The notes under the pieces are model-generated. The model searched no databases, had not been told where the DNA came from, and saw nothing but the letters and a program-made list of their open reading frames with translations. Source: Melioribacter roseus (GTDB lineage: Bacteria; Bacteroidota; Ignavibacteria; Ignavibacteriales; Melioribacteraceae). From it: a stretch of 36,603 nt of DNA. Of the stretch, positions 25,249 through 35,077 are shown one piece after another. Location of the stretch: contig DYHH01000034.1 of NCBI GenBank assembly GCA_020724265.1, positions 1-36,603 on the forward strand. Direction: 5' to 3'. How positions within the stretch are numbered: the first letter of the stretch is position 1; each line of letters starts with the position of its first letter. Both the position numbers and the translations under genes were made by a program.

Positions 25249-28200
25249 TAGAGAATCAATAGTAATTTTGTAATCTTCAACTTCACCAGGTTTTATATTT
25301 ATTTCAGCAGGGAATAAAAATGTTTCCGTAGGCCCTAAACCCGTTTGATTACTAAACCTAAACCTCATGAAAGTTTCCCCGGGAGACGCATTCGTCGGTA
25401 TTGATATAGTCAATGTATCAAGTCCACCAAACAGTTCTACATCAATAATAACTTGTTCTAAAGACTCCCAAGAACCATTTTGATCAAAGTCTACCCAAGC
25501 ACTTAAATAACCGCTATGACCAACTGGAACATTAGATTTAACCTCAATACTTGCTTGAGCTCCGGAGGTTAGTTCATCTAAGAATATGATACCATCTTCA
25601 TCATCAAGATTATCTGAATCATCACCAAGAGCATCCGGATGAGGAAGTCCGTCTAATTCAGCATCAATTAATTCACCAAGATACCACTGACTTAACATAT
25701 GGAAGGCACCATTATCAGCAAACAATGTCGGATAAGGTTCCGGTGCATCACCAAAATCAATAGGAGGGAGAATAGCAATTAAATAATCTTCAACTTCCCC
25801 GTCTTTGGCCGGACCGGTAACTTTCAGATTTGTTTGGGTACTGTATCTAAACCTAGCATAAGACCAACCAATTTTTGCATCTTCGGGTACAGTGAAAGTT
25901 AACAAAGTATAATCCGGACCGGAAATAATAGGCTCGTCATCAAATACATGTTCGTTTAAGTCATCCCAATCGCCATCACCGTTAAAATCGATCCACAAAT
26001 TTAAGAACCCGGTTCTTGTAGCCAAAGGTTTGAAAGAAACATCTGTCCCTTGGGTAAATCCATGCACGATTAAGTTTTTGTTGGGCACTTTTGGATTAGG
26101 ACCGCTGTAGACAATTTGGTATCCATCAATAAGTAGAATTCCATCTTCGTCATCTCTATCATTAATATCATCACCTGATGCAAAAATATCCGGTTGCCCA
26201 TCATTTTCACTATCAGTTAAAACAGAGCCGAGTAAAGTTGTTGGGGTTGCAATATGTCTAGCGCCATCATCAACCAACATAACAGGATAACCATGAGGGA
26301 AATAAGGGTATTCATTATCAATTATTCTGTTTGCATCACCGTAATCAAAACCAAGTCCTACGTAATCCTCAACCTCACCATCTTGAGATATACCAAACCA
26401 AACAGGTCCAAATAGAGTTTGAAGATCAGTCCCTATCCTGAATCGAGCATAGCCTGGGCCCTCAATTAGGTCCGGAACAGGAAATGTATAGTGATATGTT
26501 CCTTCAGCAAAAATTTCTTCGTCAATAATTAATTCACCTTCAAAGGGTTCAAATTGACCATTTCCGTTAAAATCAATCCAAGCTGCCAAGAAAGTAGGAA
26601 AGTCATCAGGATCACCGGTTATGGTTACTTCAACTTCACCGCTTATGCCCGGTAAGAACTTTAAAAATTCAACACCGTCTTCATCATCAACACCGGTTGT
26701 ATCATCACCATTTGCAAAGTCCGATGGAATTCCACTAGGCTCTGTATCTCTAAGTTGACCTAGTTTAGCTCCAACAGCAGCATGTCTAGCTCCCAACGGA
26801 GGAAGAGTAGGATAACATTGATCACCAGGAGGGCAAGCTCCAAATAATGAATCTGCAGGTTCTGGTAAATCTCCCCAATCTAAAAATCCAAAGTGATTAC
26901 CGAAGTTTAAGCTATTGATATTTTGACCCGCTGAGAGTGAAACACTATATTCATTATTAATAGGAACAGTTACTTCCCATCCTTCTTTTTGAACTTCTCT
27001 AACAATATAATTCCCAGGAGCTAACCCGTTAAATAAAAACCAACCGAATTCTAATCTTGGATCTAAATTACCGCTTCCATCAAGATCTATAGCATATGTT
27101 TTTTGTTCTGCAAGAAGTTGACCAGAACCAGAGAATAATTGGATAACCCAATTGTTTATTCCAAGTTCATTTGGATCAAGAGTTCCATTTTTATTGTCAT
27201 CAAAGAATTTTCTTCCGCTAATTGAGCTGCTGGTAGGATAATTCCCGAAATCAAGATCGTTAACGGGATTACCGTCATCTACTTGAATCTCATGAACAAT
27301 ACCTGACGGATAGGTTTGAATCCAGCCTTCTACTATTCCTTCAGATATTGTGTAATTACCTGGCGGAACCTCTGCAAATGAATACATTCCGCTTGAACCT
27401 GTGTTTGTAGAGAGATTTAGGGTGCTGCCGGCATAAGAATTCCCAGTTAAGTTAATAGGCCAGTTAGGGATTTTATCCTCACCTTCATCTTTATTACCGT
27501 CTTGATTTTCATCCAACCACTTTTCGCCTGTAATTTCTGAAGGTGGTGGAATTAAAAGAAAATCCAATTCAGTTATATTCGCACCAACCTCAACAAATAT
27601 ATCAAAAAAACTTTCGGATGGGCTTTGGATCATCCAATTTTCAGGTGGTGTTACATTCAATTGATAATCACCTGGTGGTAGAGATTGAAAGATATAATTT
27701 CCATCCTCTCCTGATGATATATCCTTCTGGATTTCATAAATATCAGTATTGGGGAAAGTAACAGTGCCGGATAAATTTAATTGAACTAATTCAATTGGTA
27801 TTACTTCAGTCGAAGTTCCCCCATAGACCTTTGCAGTTTGCCCCGCTAATGAAGCAGCAGGTGCAGTTGTAAACTGATTTATATTCCCAAGTATTTGATT
27901 CTCTTCGCATATTAGTGCTGTTCTTACGTAATAGTCGGTATTAGGTAATAATGGATCATCAAAAATGAAAGTAGTATTCTCAATATTTGTTGTGGATGTA
28001 AAAGGTACAGACTGTGATGGATCAACACTCTCAGGTGTGGTTCCTAAATACAATTCTATTAAAATAGGTGGCGAAGATTGATCTGAAATTTGATCTACTT
28101 CAATTATAGTTGGGGCAAAAGGGTAATTTTGAGTTCCATCACTTGGCATTAGAACCGACAAAGGTGGAGGACATGGGTCATCTACCGTTTCTGTAGTAAA

Positions 28201-28902
28201 AAGAAATGGTCCATTGTCTGTAATGCCAGATGGATTTTCTTGTCTAACTGCCCAGTAATAATCAGTTTCTGAAGTAAGAGGGCCCGGTGGTGTAAATTGT
28301 GTAATTGGATTAATAGTATTTGTAAGTGGTGTGGCAGTATTTGGATCAACACTCGATATTGTTGGCCCAAAAAATACGGAAGTTTCACTGATTGGAGGTC
28401 CACCATTCGTCCATTCTATAGTTGGCGGCGGTGATATGGGAATATCAGTAGCACCATTTTCTGGAAAGATAATAAATATATTTTCGGGGGCTTGGTTTAC
28501 AAAGTAGGATTGCTGTAGATTATCGTTCCCTGGATTTACCTCGAATGCATATTGATTATATACAGTTACAGAGTAAGTTCCAGCAACCTGTGGTATAAAA
28601 GGTAATGCCATACTAAATCCAGCAGCTTGGAATGGATTAAGATCAACTCCATTAACAGTTTCTGAGTAAATTTGAGTACCGAACGGGTCTAACACCCGAA
28701 CCCCGGCAATCCACTCATTAGCGAATGCAGTAACGACATTATTATTATATATTTCAAATGAAACATATACTTCACTCCCAATAAAACTATCTCCCGAGGG
28801 GGGATTAAATATTACATTTCTTGGTAGAAGATCAGTTGCATAAGTATTAGTAATAAAGCAGATTGTAATTAATAATAAGAACAATCGTCGATGTGAATTC
28901 AT
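24949..28902 (-). CDS. Giant secreted surface protein with T9SS sorting domain (1317 residues)
   Basis: Signal peptide 1-22 (LFLLLITICFITNTYA). Modules in order: a CARDB-like region (about 25-130); two Fn3-like domains (about 135-345) with PPTIEWTNGGPP; three prealbumin/SdrD_B-like domains (about 350-670), the last two opening SEITGEKWLDENQDG and SSISGRKFFDDNKNG; three GEVEDY domains (about 672-850, 850-1036, 1040-1204), each with DxGD, WIDFNGNG-type calcium-like loops and GEVEDY; and a type IX secretion C-terminal domain (about 1232-1317) with YQNYPNPFNPST and SAGIYFYSI. It is probably exported and surface-attached, with an adhesive or structural role inferred. Paralogue of the neighbour at 29207; the last 99 codons are identical between them. 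Confidence 0.9.
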   Translation of the reverse strand: MNSHRRLFLLLITICFITNTYATDLLPRNVIFNPPSGDSFIGSEVYVSFEIYNNNVVTAFANEWIAGVRVLDPFGTQIYSETVNGVDLNPFQAAGFSMALPFIPQVAGTYSVTVYNQYAFEVNPGNDNLQQSYFVNQAPENIFIIFPENGATDIPISPPPTIEWTNGGPPISETSVFFGPTISSVDPNTATPLTNTINPITQFTPPGPLTSETDYYWAVRQENPSGITDNGPFLFTTETVDDPCPPPLSVLMPSDGTQNYPFAPTIIEVDQISDQSSPPILIELYLGTTPESVDPSQSVPFTSTTNIENTTFIFDDPLLPNTDYYVRTALICEENQILGNINQFTTAPAASLAGQTAKVYGGTSTEVIPIELVQLNLSGTVTFPNTDIYEIQKDISSGEDGNYIFQSLPPGDYQLNVTPPENWMIQSPSESFFDIFVEVGANITELDFLLIPPPSEITGEKWLDENQDGNKDEGEDKIPNWPINLTGNSYAGSTLNLSTNTGSSGMYSFAEVPPGNYTISEGIVEGWIQTYPSGIVHEIQVDDGNPVNDLDFGNYPTSSSISGRKFFDDNKNGTLDPNELGINNWVIQLFSGSGQLLAEQKTYAIDLDGSGNLDPRLEFGWFLFNGLAPGNYIVREVQKEGWEVTVPINNEYSVSLSAGQNINSLNFGNHFGFLDWGDLPEPADSLFGACPPGDQCYPTLPPLGARHAAVGAKLGQLRDTEPSGIPSDFANGDDTTGVDDEDGVEFLKFLPGISGEVEVTITGDPDDFPTFLAAWIDFNGNGQFEPFEGELIIDEEIFAEGTYHYTFPVPDLIEGPGYARFRIGTDLQTLFGPVWFGISQDGEVEDYVGLGFDYGDANRIIDNEYPYFPHGYPVMLVDDGARHIATPTTLLGSVLTDSENDGQPDIFASGDDINDRDDEDGILLIDGYQIVYSGPNPKVPNKNLIVHGFTQGTDVSFKPLATRTGFLNLWIDFNGDGDWDDLNEHVFDDEPIISGPDYTLLTFTVPEDAKIGWSYARFRYSTQTNLKVTGPAKDGEVEDYLIAILPPIDFGDAPEPYPTLFADNGAFHMLSQWYLGELIDAELDGLPHPDALGDDSDNLDDEDGIIFLDELTSGAQASIEVKSNVPVGHSGYLSAWVDFDQNGSWESLEQVIIDVELFGGLDTLTISIPTNASPGETFMRFRFSNQTGLGPTETFLFPAEINIKPGEVEDYKITIDSLITSIKNDLDYVPQEFNLYQNYPNPFNPSTIIRYDVKEPSYVRLDVYNILGQLVTTLVNQVQTAGAYEAVFKTNNLSAGIYFYSIRMSNYTKTMKMILMK

Positions 28903-29157
28903 AGAAAGCCCCTTTTCTTTTATTAGAATAATAATAGGAAAACTTTACTACTATGAATACGATAAATAAGAGGACAAAAGGTATTTTTAATTTAGCTGAA
29001 TTGAATTATATATGCAAGAAGTTTTAATACGTAAAACTGGATTTTGATATTCATCAAATTGAAGGAAAGCTAAAAATGAAAATATAAATAAAAAATGAGG
29101 TGAATAAGATGTATGCGAAGAAAAAAATTAGAAAATTCTCCAAGAGAAATCTTTAGA
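28903..29157. other. Spacer between giant genes with a 15-codon micro-ORF
   Basis: Holds the leader of the 1317-residue gene; a good ribosome binding site is not obvious. It also holds a plus-strand micro-ORF 29109-29156 (MYAKKKIRKFSKRNL, eight of fifteen residues K or R) preceded by a strong GAGGTGA site. The micro-ORF ends two bases before the duplicated block and is antisense to the cargo genes. Otherwise AT-rich with nothing else recognised. Confidence 0.4.
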
Positions 29158-29506
29158 ACAAGCCAACACCCCAAAAGGAGTTTTGAGATGTTGGCTGTTC
29201 TTAAAATTATTTCATCAAAATCATTTTCATAGTTTTTGTATAGTTACTCATTCTGATTGAATAGAAGTAAATTCCTGCAGATAGATTATTGGTTTTAAAA
29301 ACAGCCTCATAAGCACCTGCAGTCTGAACTTGATTTACCAGAGTAGTAACTAATTGTCCAAGTATATTATAAACGTCTAATCTTACGTATGAAGGTTCCT
29401 TAACATCATACCGAATAATAGTAGAAGGATTAAACGGATTGGGATAATTTTGATACAGATTAAATTCTTGAGGAACATAATCTAAATCATTCTTAATACT
29501 TGTAAT
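29158..29506. repeat. 349-bp duplicated module, copy B
   Basis: Second copy of the block at 24900-25248, offset by 4258 bp, with a single mismatch. It encodes the last 99 codons, the stop and the hairpin of the 29207-32896 gene. Confidence 0.97.
29161..29196 (-). terminator. Hairpin after second giant gene, repeat copy B
   Basis: Same AGCCAACA/TGTTGGCT stem as in copy A, placed just downstream of the stop codon of the 1229-residue gene. Probable terminator, although a T-run is lacking. Confidence 0.5.
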
Positions 29507-32500
29507 CAAAGAATCAATAACAACTTTGTAATCTTCAACTTCACCAACGGTTAGCATTATACTTTGGGATGTATTATAATCCGTCGGATTTACACCAGGA
29601 AATTCAGAGTATCGGAATCGTGCAAAAGTTGTTCCTGTAATTGAAGAATCCGGAACAGTAAAACTCAGTGTATCAATACCGGTGAATAAAATTATATCTG
29701 CGAAAATCCTTTCAATTAATGGATCCCAGATGCCGTCTCCATCAAAGTCAATCCAAGCATTAAGATAGCCGTGCATTTCGGCAGGTGAATTAACAGTAAC
29801 TTCAACTTTTGCTTCTTGTGATCTAATTAATGGCGTGATGAACTTAATACCATCTTCGTCATTTAAGTTTGAGTTGTTGTCTCCCAGAGCATCAATATGT
29901 GGTTGTCCATCAAATTCAGAGTCAATTAATTCACCTAAATAATAGTTACCAATTATATGTTTTGCTCCACCATCAATCAACTTTGTTGGGTATGGATCGG
30001 GCGCATCACCAAAATCAAATCCAAAAGCAAAATAATCTTCCACCTCACCATCTATTGCAGGTCCGTATGGCAGATCAATACAATTCTCATTAGTACTTAA
30101 TCTGAATCTGGCAAATCCTGAATTTACAAGATTCTCTGGAATATTAAATTCAAAAATAAACTTACCAGTAGTATGAATTTTTTCAGAAAGGATGTTTTCT
30201 TCAGGATTGATAGATCCAAAACCTAAATAACCGCCACCATTAAAATCTATCCAAGCTTTTAAGTAACAAGGGAAATCATCTTGGGCTCCTCTTACTGTAA
30301 CTTCCACAGTACCAATTCCACCGGGGACAAAGCTAAGAAATCTAACCCCATCTTCATCAAAATTATTTTTTTCATCACCTAACGCATGCAAATCGGGTTG
30401 CCCGTTTGGTTCAGTATCTCTAGTTTCACCTAATGTTGGGCCGATTGCTGCGTGGTATGCTCCATATGGAAGTGTAGTTGGATAACATTGCAAGAATAAA
30501 CATGATGTAATATTATCTAATGGTTCTGGTAAGTCACCAAAATCATATCCATCAGGGAAATCATTACCGAATAATAAATCAGTGATGTGCTCATCGGATT
30601 CAAGATTTACTTCATAATATCCGGGATCACCAGGAAGAGTTTGAATCCACCCCGGAGGAGGCTCTTCGGTTATAATATAGGTGCCCGGCTCTAAATCACT
30701 AAATATAAAATAACCGGTTTCTGATTGAGGATCAAAAAATAAATTGTCATTTAAATCGCTAGAGTGAGTATATTGAGAAGCTACCATTACTCCATCTTTA
30801 AATAGTTTTATTTCAACTCCATTTATGCCAGGTTCACCATAGTCTCTTTCACTATTGCCATTTCTATCATGAAATTTATATCCTGAAATTGAGCCTGGTG
30901 GAGGAATATTTCCAAAATCCAAATCATTTACCGGAATACCGTTATCTAAAACAATATTGTGAACACCGGCAGGAGGAAATGATTGTTGCCAGCCTGGCAA
31001 TGTTCCTTCAGAAACGGTATAATTTCCGGGGGGAACATTTTCAAAAATGTAAGCACCATTTGCATCGGTTACAGTTGATAAATTTACAGCTTCTCCAGCA
31101 AATGAAGTTCCGTCTAATGTTATCTGCCAATTTGGGATTTTGTTTTCATTATCATCTTTTTCTCCATCCTCATTATCATCTTGCCATTTTTCTCCTGATA
31201 CACTTGATGGAGGTGGAACAACTATAAAATTTTGATCAGTAACATTTTGTCCTGGTTCAAGTGTCCCATCATAAATACCGCTTACTGGTGATAAATATGT
31301 CCATCCTGGAGGAGATGTTACTTCGAGTGTGTAATCCCCTGGGGGTAAATTACCAAAATTAAAGACTCCAAATGAATCAGGTTTATTCGTTTCTTCTATA
31401 TGTGCAGTTGTTTCTAGACCGATTTGAACTAACATACTAATCTTTGGCAATAATTCTAAAGAATCAGGCGGAGGAAATTGTGGTAAATCAGCGCCATAAC
31501 TTTTTTTGATACTTCCTGAATTTGTGCCGGCTGGATGAGTACGAAATGACTTAATATCACCTAAAACTACTAGAGTTTCTGGTTCCTCTCCACAATTATA
31601 TACAGGTCTCATAAAGTATGATTGATCAGGTTCAAAAGGTCCTTGCAAAAAGACAGTTGTTTGATGCACATTAAGTGTCTCAGCAATAGCGCGCGCGGAA
31701 TTGGGTTGAACATCGCTTAAACTAGTCCCTAGCCAAATATCAGTTGTAACCTGACCATTCGGTTCAGGGTAGGGGGGCGCTAATTCTACTAGAATACTTG
31801 GTCTATGAGGAACAATAAAAGAATCAGGTGGATGAACAATTTCCGGTTTATCCGGATATTGGTTTTCCCCAAAGGTAAACTCTGTGTGATTCGAATAACT
31901 TGAACCATCCGGACAATTTGCCCCAACTCTCGCATATACTGTATTACCTGGTTCTCGAAATTCCCAAGGAATTGGAATACTTGTTTGATTTGGTCCAGTG
32001 AATGTTAGAGGAGAAGCCATAGATGGGTTTATTCCTGATAGACTTGTTGACATATAGACACTATAATCTAAAATATCAGGATTTTCCGATTGAGTCCATT
32101 CTAGATTTGCTGGATTCAGAGGAAGATTCCCTATTCCACTATCTGGTTTAACTATCTGTACTCTTGGAGCACATGGATCAGATTCTGTATTATATCTGTA
32201 AGGTCCATTCCTTGTTGTACCCGCCGGATTCGATTGATGAATTTCAAAATCATATTCTGTTTGAGGCTCTAGATCATCAGGAGGAGTCCAAGTTGTTGCA
32301 GTCGGATCAGGAAGTGTATTAGTTAAAATATCTCCCACTGACGGATTTACTGGTGATAATATAGCGTTTGTTTGAGTAATCGGATTACTGCAATTACCCC
32401 AGAGAAATGATTGAGCCGGTGAATAAGATATTGTTGAACCCGGTGGTGGACTTGGCCCCATGATTGGGCCAGGAGGTCCGAAAACAGGAAAATCTGCTGA

Positions 32501-32896
32501 AACATAATCGTTAGATGGATTTACATCGTACTGATAATAAACTTGAAAAAGTACGGCATAATTTCCAGCTCCAGTGGGGGTGAATGGCACACTTGCTGTT
32601 AGTGGTAATGTTCCAATTATCTCCCCACGCGTATTTCTATCAACACCGGGTATAGAAGATGAATATACTGATTGACCACCGTAAAAAATATCAACCGATA
32701 CAAACCATTCATTAGCATTGACTGGATAATCATAGCCAAAATATACATCAACAGCCGGGTAAAAAGTTTGTCCGATGAAATGTGGTCCTGTTGTCGCTCC
32801 AGGGAATGGATTTTGCGGTTGCAGATCATTAGATGAAATTTGTGTGTGCAGAGCGAGTAACAAAACCAAAAGAAAAATTATTCTTAGTTCTTTCAT
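29207..32896 (-). CDS. Giant secreted surface protein with T9SS sorting domain (1229 residues)
   Basis: Signal peptide about 1-22 (IIFLLVLLLALHTQIS). A CARDB-like N-terminal region is followed by about three Fn3-like domains to about residue 455 and a prealbumin-like domain (about 455-565). Two SdrD_B-like domains open SSVSGEKWQDDNEDGEKD (about 567) and GSISGYKFHDRNGNSERD (about 669). Two GEVEDY domains (about 784-948 and 950-1116) have IDGEVEDYFAFG and TVGEVEDYKVVID. The T9SS C-terminal domain runs from about 1144. One GEVEDY copy fewer than its paralogue at 24949. Asp-rich loops suggest calcium binding (inference). Probably exported through the outer membrane and attached to the surface. 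Confidence 0.9.
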   Translation of the reverse strand: MKELRIIFLLVLLLALHTQISSNDLQPQNPFPGATTGPHFIGQTFYPAVDVYFGYDYPVNANEWFVSVDIFYGGQSVYSSSIPGVDRNTRGEIIGTLPLTASVPFTPTGAGNYAVLFQVYYQYDVNPSNDYVSADFPVFGPPGPIMGPSPPPGSTISYSPAQSFLWGNCSNPITQTNAILSPVNPSVGDILTNTLPDPTATTWTPPDDLEPQTEYDFEIHQSNPAGTTRNGPYRYNTESDPCAPRVQIVKPDSGIGNLPLNPANLEWTQSENPDILDYSVYMSTSLSGINPSMASPLTFTGPNQTSIPIPWEFREPGNTVYARVGANCPDGSSYSNHTEFTFGENQYPDKPEIVHPPDSFIVPHRPSILVELAPPYPEPNGQVTTDIWLGTSLSDVQPNSARAIAETLNVHQTTVFLQGPFEPDQSYFMRPVYNCGEEPETLVVLGDIKSFRTHPAGTNSGSIKKSYGADLPQFPPPDSLELLPKISMLVQIGLETTAHIEETNKPDSFGVFNFGNLPPGDYTLEVTSPPGWTYLSPVSGIYDGTLEPGQNVTDQNFIVVPPPSSVSGEKWQDDNEDGEKDDNENKIPNWQITLDGTSFAGEAVNLSTVTDANGAYIFENVPPGNYTVSEGTLPGWQQSFPPAGVHNIVLDNGIPVNDLDFGNIPPPGSISGYKFHDRNGNSERDYGEPGINGVEIKLFKDGVMVASQYTHSSDLNDNLFFDPQSETGYFIFSDLEPGTYIITEEPPPGWIQTLPGDPGYYEVNLESDEHITDLLFGNDFPDGYDFGDLPEPLDNITSCLFLQCYPTTLPYGAYHAAIGPTLGETRDTEPNGQPDLHALGDEKNNFDEDGVRFLSFVPGGIGTVEVTVRGAQDDFPCYLKAWIDFNGGGYLGFGSINPEENILSEKIHTTGKFIFEFNIPENLVNSGFARFRLSTNENCIDLPYGPAIDGEVEDYFAFGFDFGDAPDPYPTKLIDGGAKHIIGNYYLGELIDSEFDGQPHIDALGDNNSNLNDEDGIKFITPLIRSQEAKVEVTVNSPAEMHGYLNAWIDFDGDGIWDPLIERIFADIILFTGIDTLSFTVPDSSITGTTFARFRYSEFPGVNPTDYNTSQSIMLTVGEVEDYKVVIDSLITSIKNDLDYVPQEFNLYQNYPNPFNPSTIIRYDVKEPSYVRLDVYNILGQLVTTLVNQVQTAGAYEAVFKTNNLSAGIYFYSIRMSNYTKTMKMILMK

Positions 32897-33044
32897 GTTA
32901 CTGCCTTTAGTTTAGATTTCAAAATATAATATAATAAAATAGGACTTAGAGGTATCTTAAATGTAAAGCATATACATTCTTAAAGCAAGCAAATATTTTT
33001 TATTGTGACGAATATTAATCGGATAAGCCGATAAAGTGGTATAA

Positions 33045-35066
33045 TTAAGGTTTGTTCGGGGTGTACTCTATGTAAATTTTATTATAAAGAGCAATTGCTC
33101 CTTGATGGGAAGGATTTAGTTCAAAACATCTTTGAAGATCGTTTAAAGATAGTATAGGTTTTTGTATATGATAAAAACAAAAAGCTCGATTAAAGAACGC
33201 ATCAACAAAGTTATTTTTTAATTCAATCGCTTTTGTTAAATACTCAATTGCTTCTGTATATTTTTCACGTTTCATTAGTACAACGCCAATATTATTCCAA
33301 CCTCGATAGAAGTCTGGGTCAATTACTATTGATTTTCTAAAATCGGTTTCTGCTGAATCAATATGACCTAAAGCATAATATGCATTTCCGCGATTGTTGA
33401 AATAATCAGCAATATCACTAGCAAGATTTACGGCATTTTTTGCATATTCTAAAGCTTCTTTATTTCTATTCATTTTTTGCAAAACAACAGACAGATTTTT
33501 TATTGCATTATGATATTTTTGATCAAGTTCAATTGCTTTTTTAAAGTCTTTTACCGCAAGATCATATTCCCCAATTGCTTGAAAGGCATACCCTCTATTA
33601 TTGTATGACATCTTTGAATCAGGTTTGATTTTAATTGCTTTGCTAAAGTCATTGAGTGCTTCATTAAATCTGCCGGTTTCTTTGTAGATAATTCCTCTGT
33701 GGTTTAGGGGATCCGTATAATTTGAATCCAACCTAATTGATTTTGTAAAATAGGGAAGTGCTTTATGATATTCACCCTTTTGTAAAAGGTAATATCCTAA
33801 ATAATTATATGGTTTTGGATGATTGGGTGCTTTTTCGATATTGCCTGACCACAATGATTCTCCGTTTTTCCACTTTTTATTTTCTTGATATGTCAATACT
33901 GAAAAAAAACATACTATAACTACTAATACTGTAAATCCGATTCTTGGTTTCGACTTTGAAAAGTAAAAAGAATAATAAGTTATTAAAAATGAAAACCCGA
34001 CTAAAGAAGGATATAATCGATATTCAAATATAACATGTTGTAAGGGAAATATGCTTGATTCAATAATTTGAGTTATGTAAAACCAAAAAACAGCAAATGC
34101 TAAAACGGGGTGTTTCTTATGGAAGATAATCCCAATCAGAAATATTGTTAGAAGAAAAAGAAAAGCAAGTAATGTTTGTGGTTCCCAAAAAGAAGAGGCA
34201 ATTCTGAAATCATAATATACATGAAGATCAATTGGTAAAAATAAGAGTTGTATATATGTTACAAGTACATTTATCTGTGTATAAAAATAACTATCTCTTT
34301 CTATGGATCCGCTTTGTTTGGGCAATCCAATTATCAACATTGCGGTAAATACTATGATTATACCTGCGATAAAAAGCGCAATAATTTTGTAATCGGGTTT
34401 GCCGTCTTTTTTCCTTATAAAAATAATTTCAATTAAAAGAAGAGAAAGAGGCAATGACACTGCAATTTCTTTTGAATAATTACCAAGTTGAAATGAAAAA
34501 ATTATGCATAAAATCAACAAAATAGTTTTCCAATTTATACCTTTTGTTAAAACATCGATGCGCATTATCAGAAAAAGAATACAAGAAACTAAATAAAACA
34601 TAAAAGCAAGCGAAACCATTCTTTGTGTTATGTATCCTACTGCTTGAATTTGTAGAGGATGCGCTGCAAACAGAAGAGATGTGAATAAGGCAATTTCAAG
34701 TTTATGATTAGCTAATGAACTATTCCTTAGAACAGGAGTTTTGAAAAATATTTGAATCAACCAAAATATTAGGAGAGCATTGAAAATGTGAATGAAAATA
34801 TTGAAAAGGTGGTATCCAAAAACATCGTATTGATGAATTGAATAATTTACAGCAACCGTTAGCAAGGCTAATTGTCTATTGAATATTAATTTTTTCCAAC
34901 CATCAATATCAGCAAAATTATTTAAGTCCGTTATTTTTTCATTGTTAAGGACAACATGATTATCATCAAGTTGAAATTCATTATGCAAAGTATTTGAATA
35001 AATAATAAAAGTAACAAATACAATGATGGATATATAAAAAAACAAGTATTTCTTTAATCTATCCAT
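33045..35066 (-). CDS. TMTC-like membrane glycosyltransferase with TPR tail
   Basis: 673 residues. About ten to eleven membrane helices fill residues 1-390. The first periplasmic loop has FQLDDNHVVLNN, the acidic pair typical of GT-C enzymes of the TMTC/PMT type. Residues about 400-665 hold seven or eight TPRs (for example YNYLGYYLLQKGEYHKALPY and YNNRGYAFQAIGEYDLAVKD). Eukaryotic TMTCs O-mannosylate secreted proteins; bacterial relatives are poorly characterised and may glycosylate lipids or proteins. It is 11 bp downstream of the VanZ gene, probably one operon, and upstream of two giant secreted proteins that are conceivable targets. Confidence 0.8.
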   Translation of the reverse strand: MDRLKKYLFFYISIIVFVTFIIYSNTLHNEFQLDDNHVVLNNEKITDLNNFADIDGWKKLIFNRQLALLTVAVNYSIHQYDVFGYHLFNIFIHIFNALLIFWLIQIFFKTPVLRNSSLANHKLEIALFTSLLFAAHPLQIQAVGYITQRMVSLAFMFYLVSCILFLIMRIDVLTKGINWKTILLILCIIFSFQLGNYSKEIAVSLPLSLLLIEIIFIRKKDGKPDYKIIALFIAGIIIVFTAMLIIGLPKQSGSIERDSYFYTQINVLVTYIQLLFLPIDLHVYYDFRIASSFWEPQTLLAFLFLLTIFLIGIIFHKKHPVLAFAVFWFYITQIIESSIFPLQHVIFEYRLYPSLVGFSFLITYYSFYFSKSKPRIGFTVLVVIVCFFSVLTYQENKKWKNGESLWSGNIEKAPNHPKPYNYLGYYLLQKGEYHKALPYFTKSIRLDSNYTDPLNHRGIIYKETGRFNEALNDFSKAIKIKPDSKMSYNNRGYAFQAIGEYDLAVKDFKKAIELDQKYHNAIKNLSVVLQKMNRNKEALEYAKNAVNLASDIADYFNNRGNAYYALGHIDSAETDFRKSIVIDPDFYRGWNNIGVVLMKREKYTEAIEYLTKAIELKNNFVDAFFNRAFCFYHIQKPILSLNDLQRCFELNPSHQGAIALYNKIYIEYTPNKP

Positions 35067-35077
35067 TAGTCTTCAAT

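Noticed and set aside
24903-29196. The 349-bp direct repeats as ends of a composite mobile element
   Set aside because: They lie inside coding sequence of paralogous genes, have no inverted ends or transposase and no target duplication; gene conversion or duplication explains them better.
30889-31227. Plus-strand 112-codon open frame inside the second giant gene
   Set aside because: Antisense shadow of a repetitive Pro/Gly/Asn-rich coding region; His/Leu/Gln-rich product with no ribosome site.
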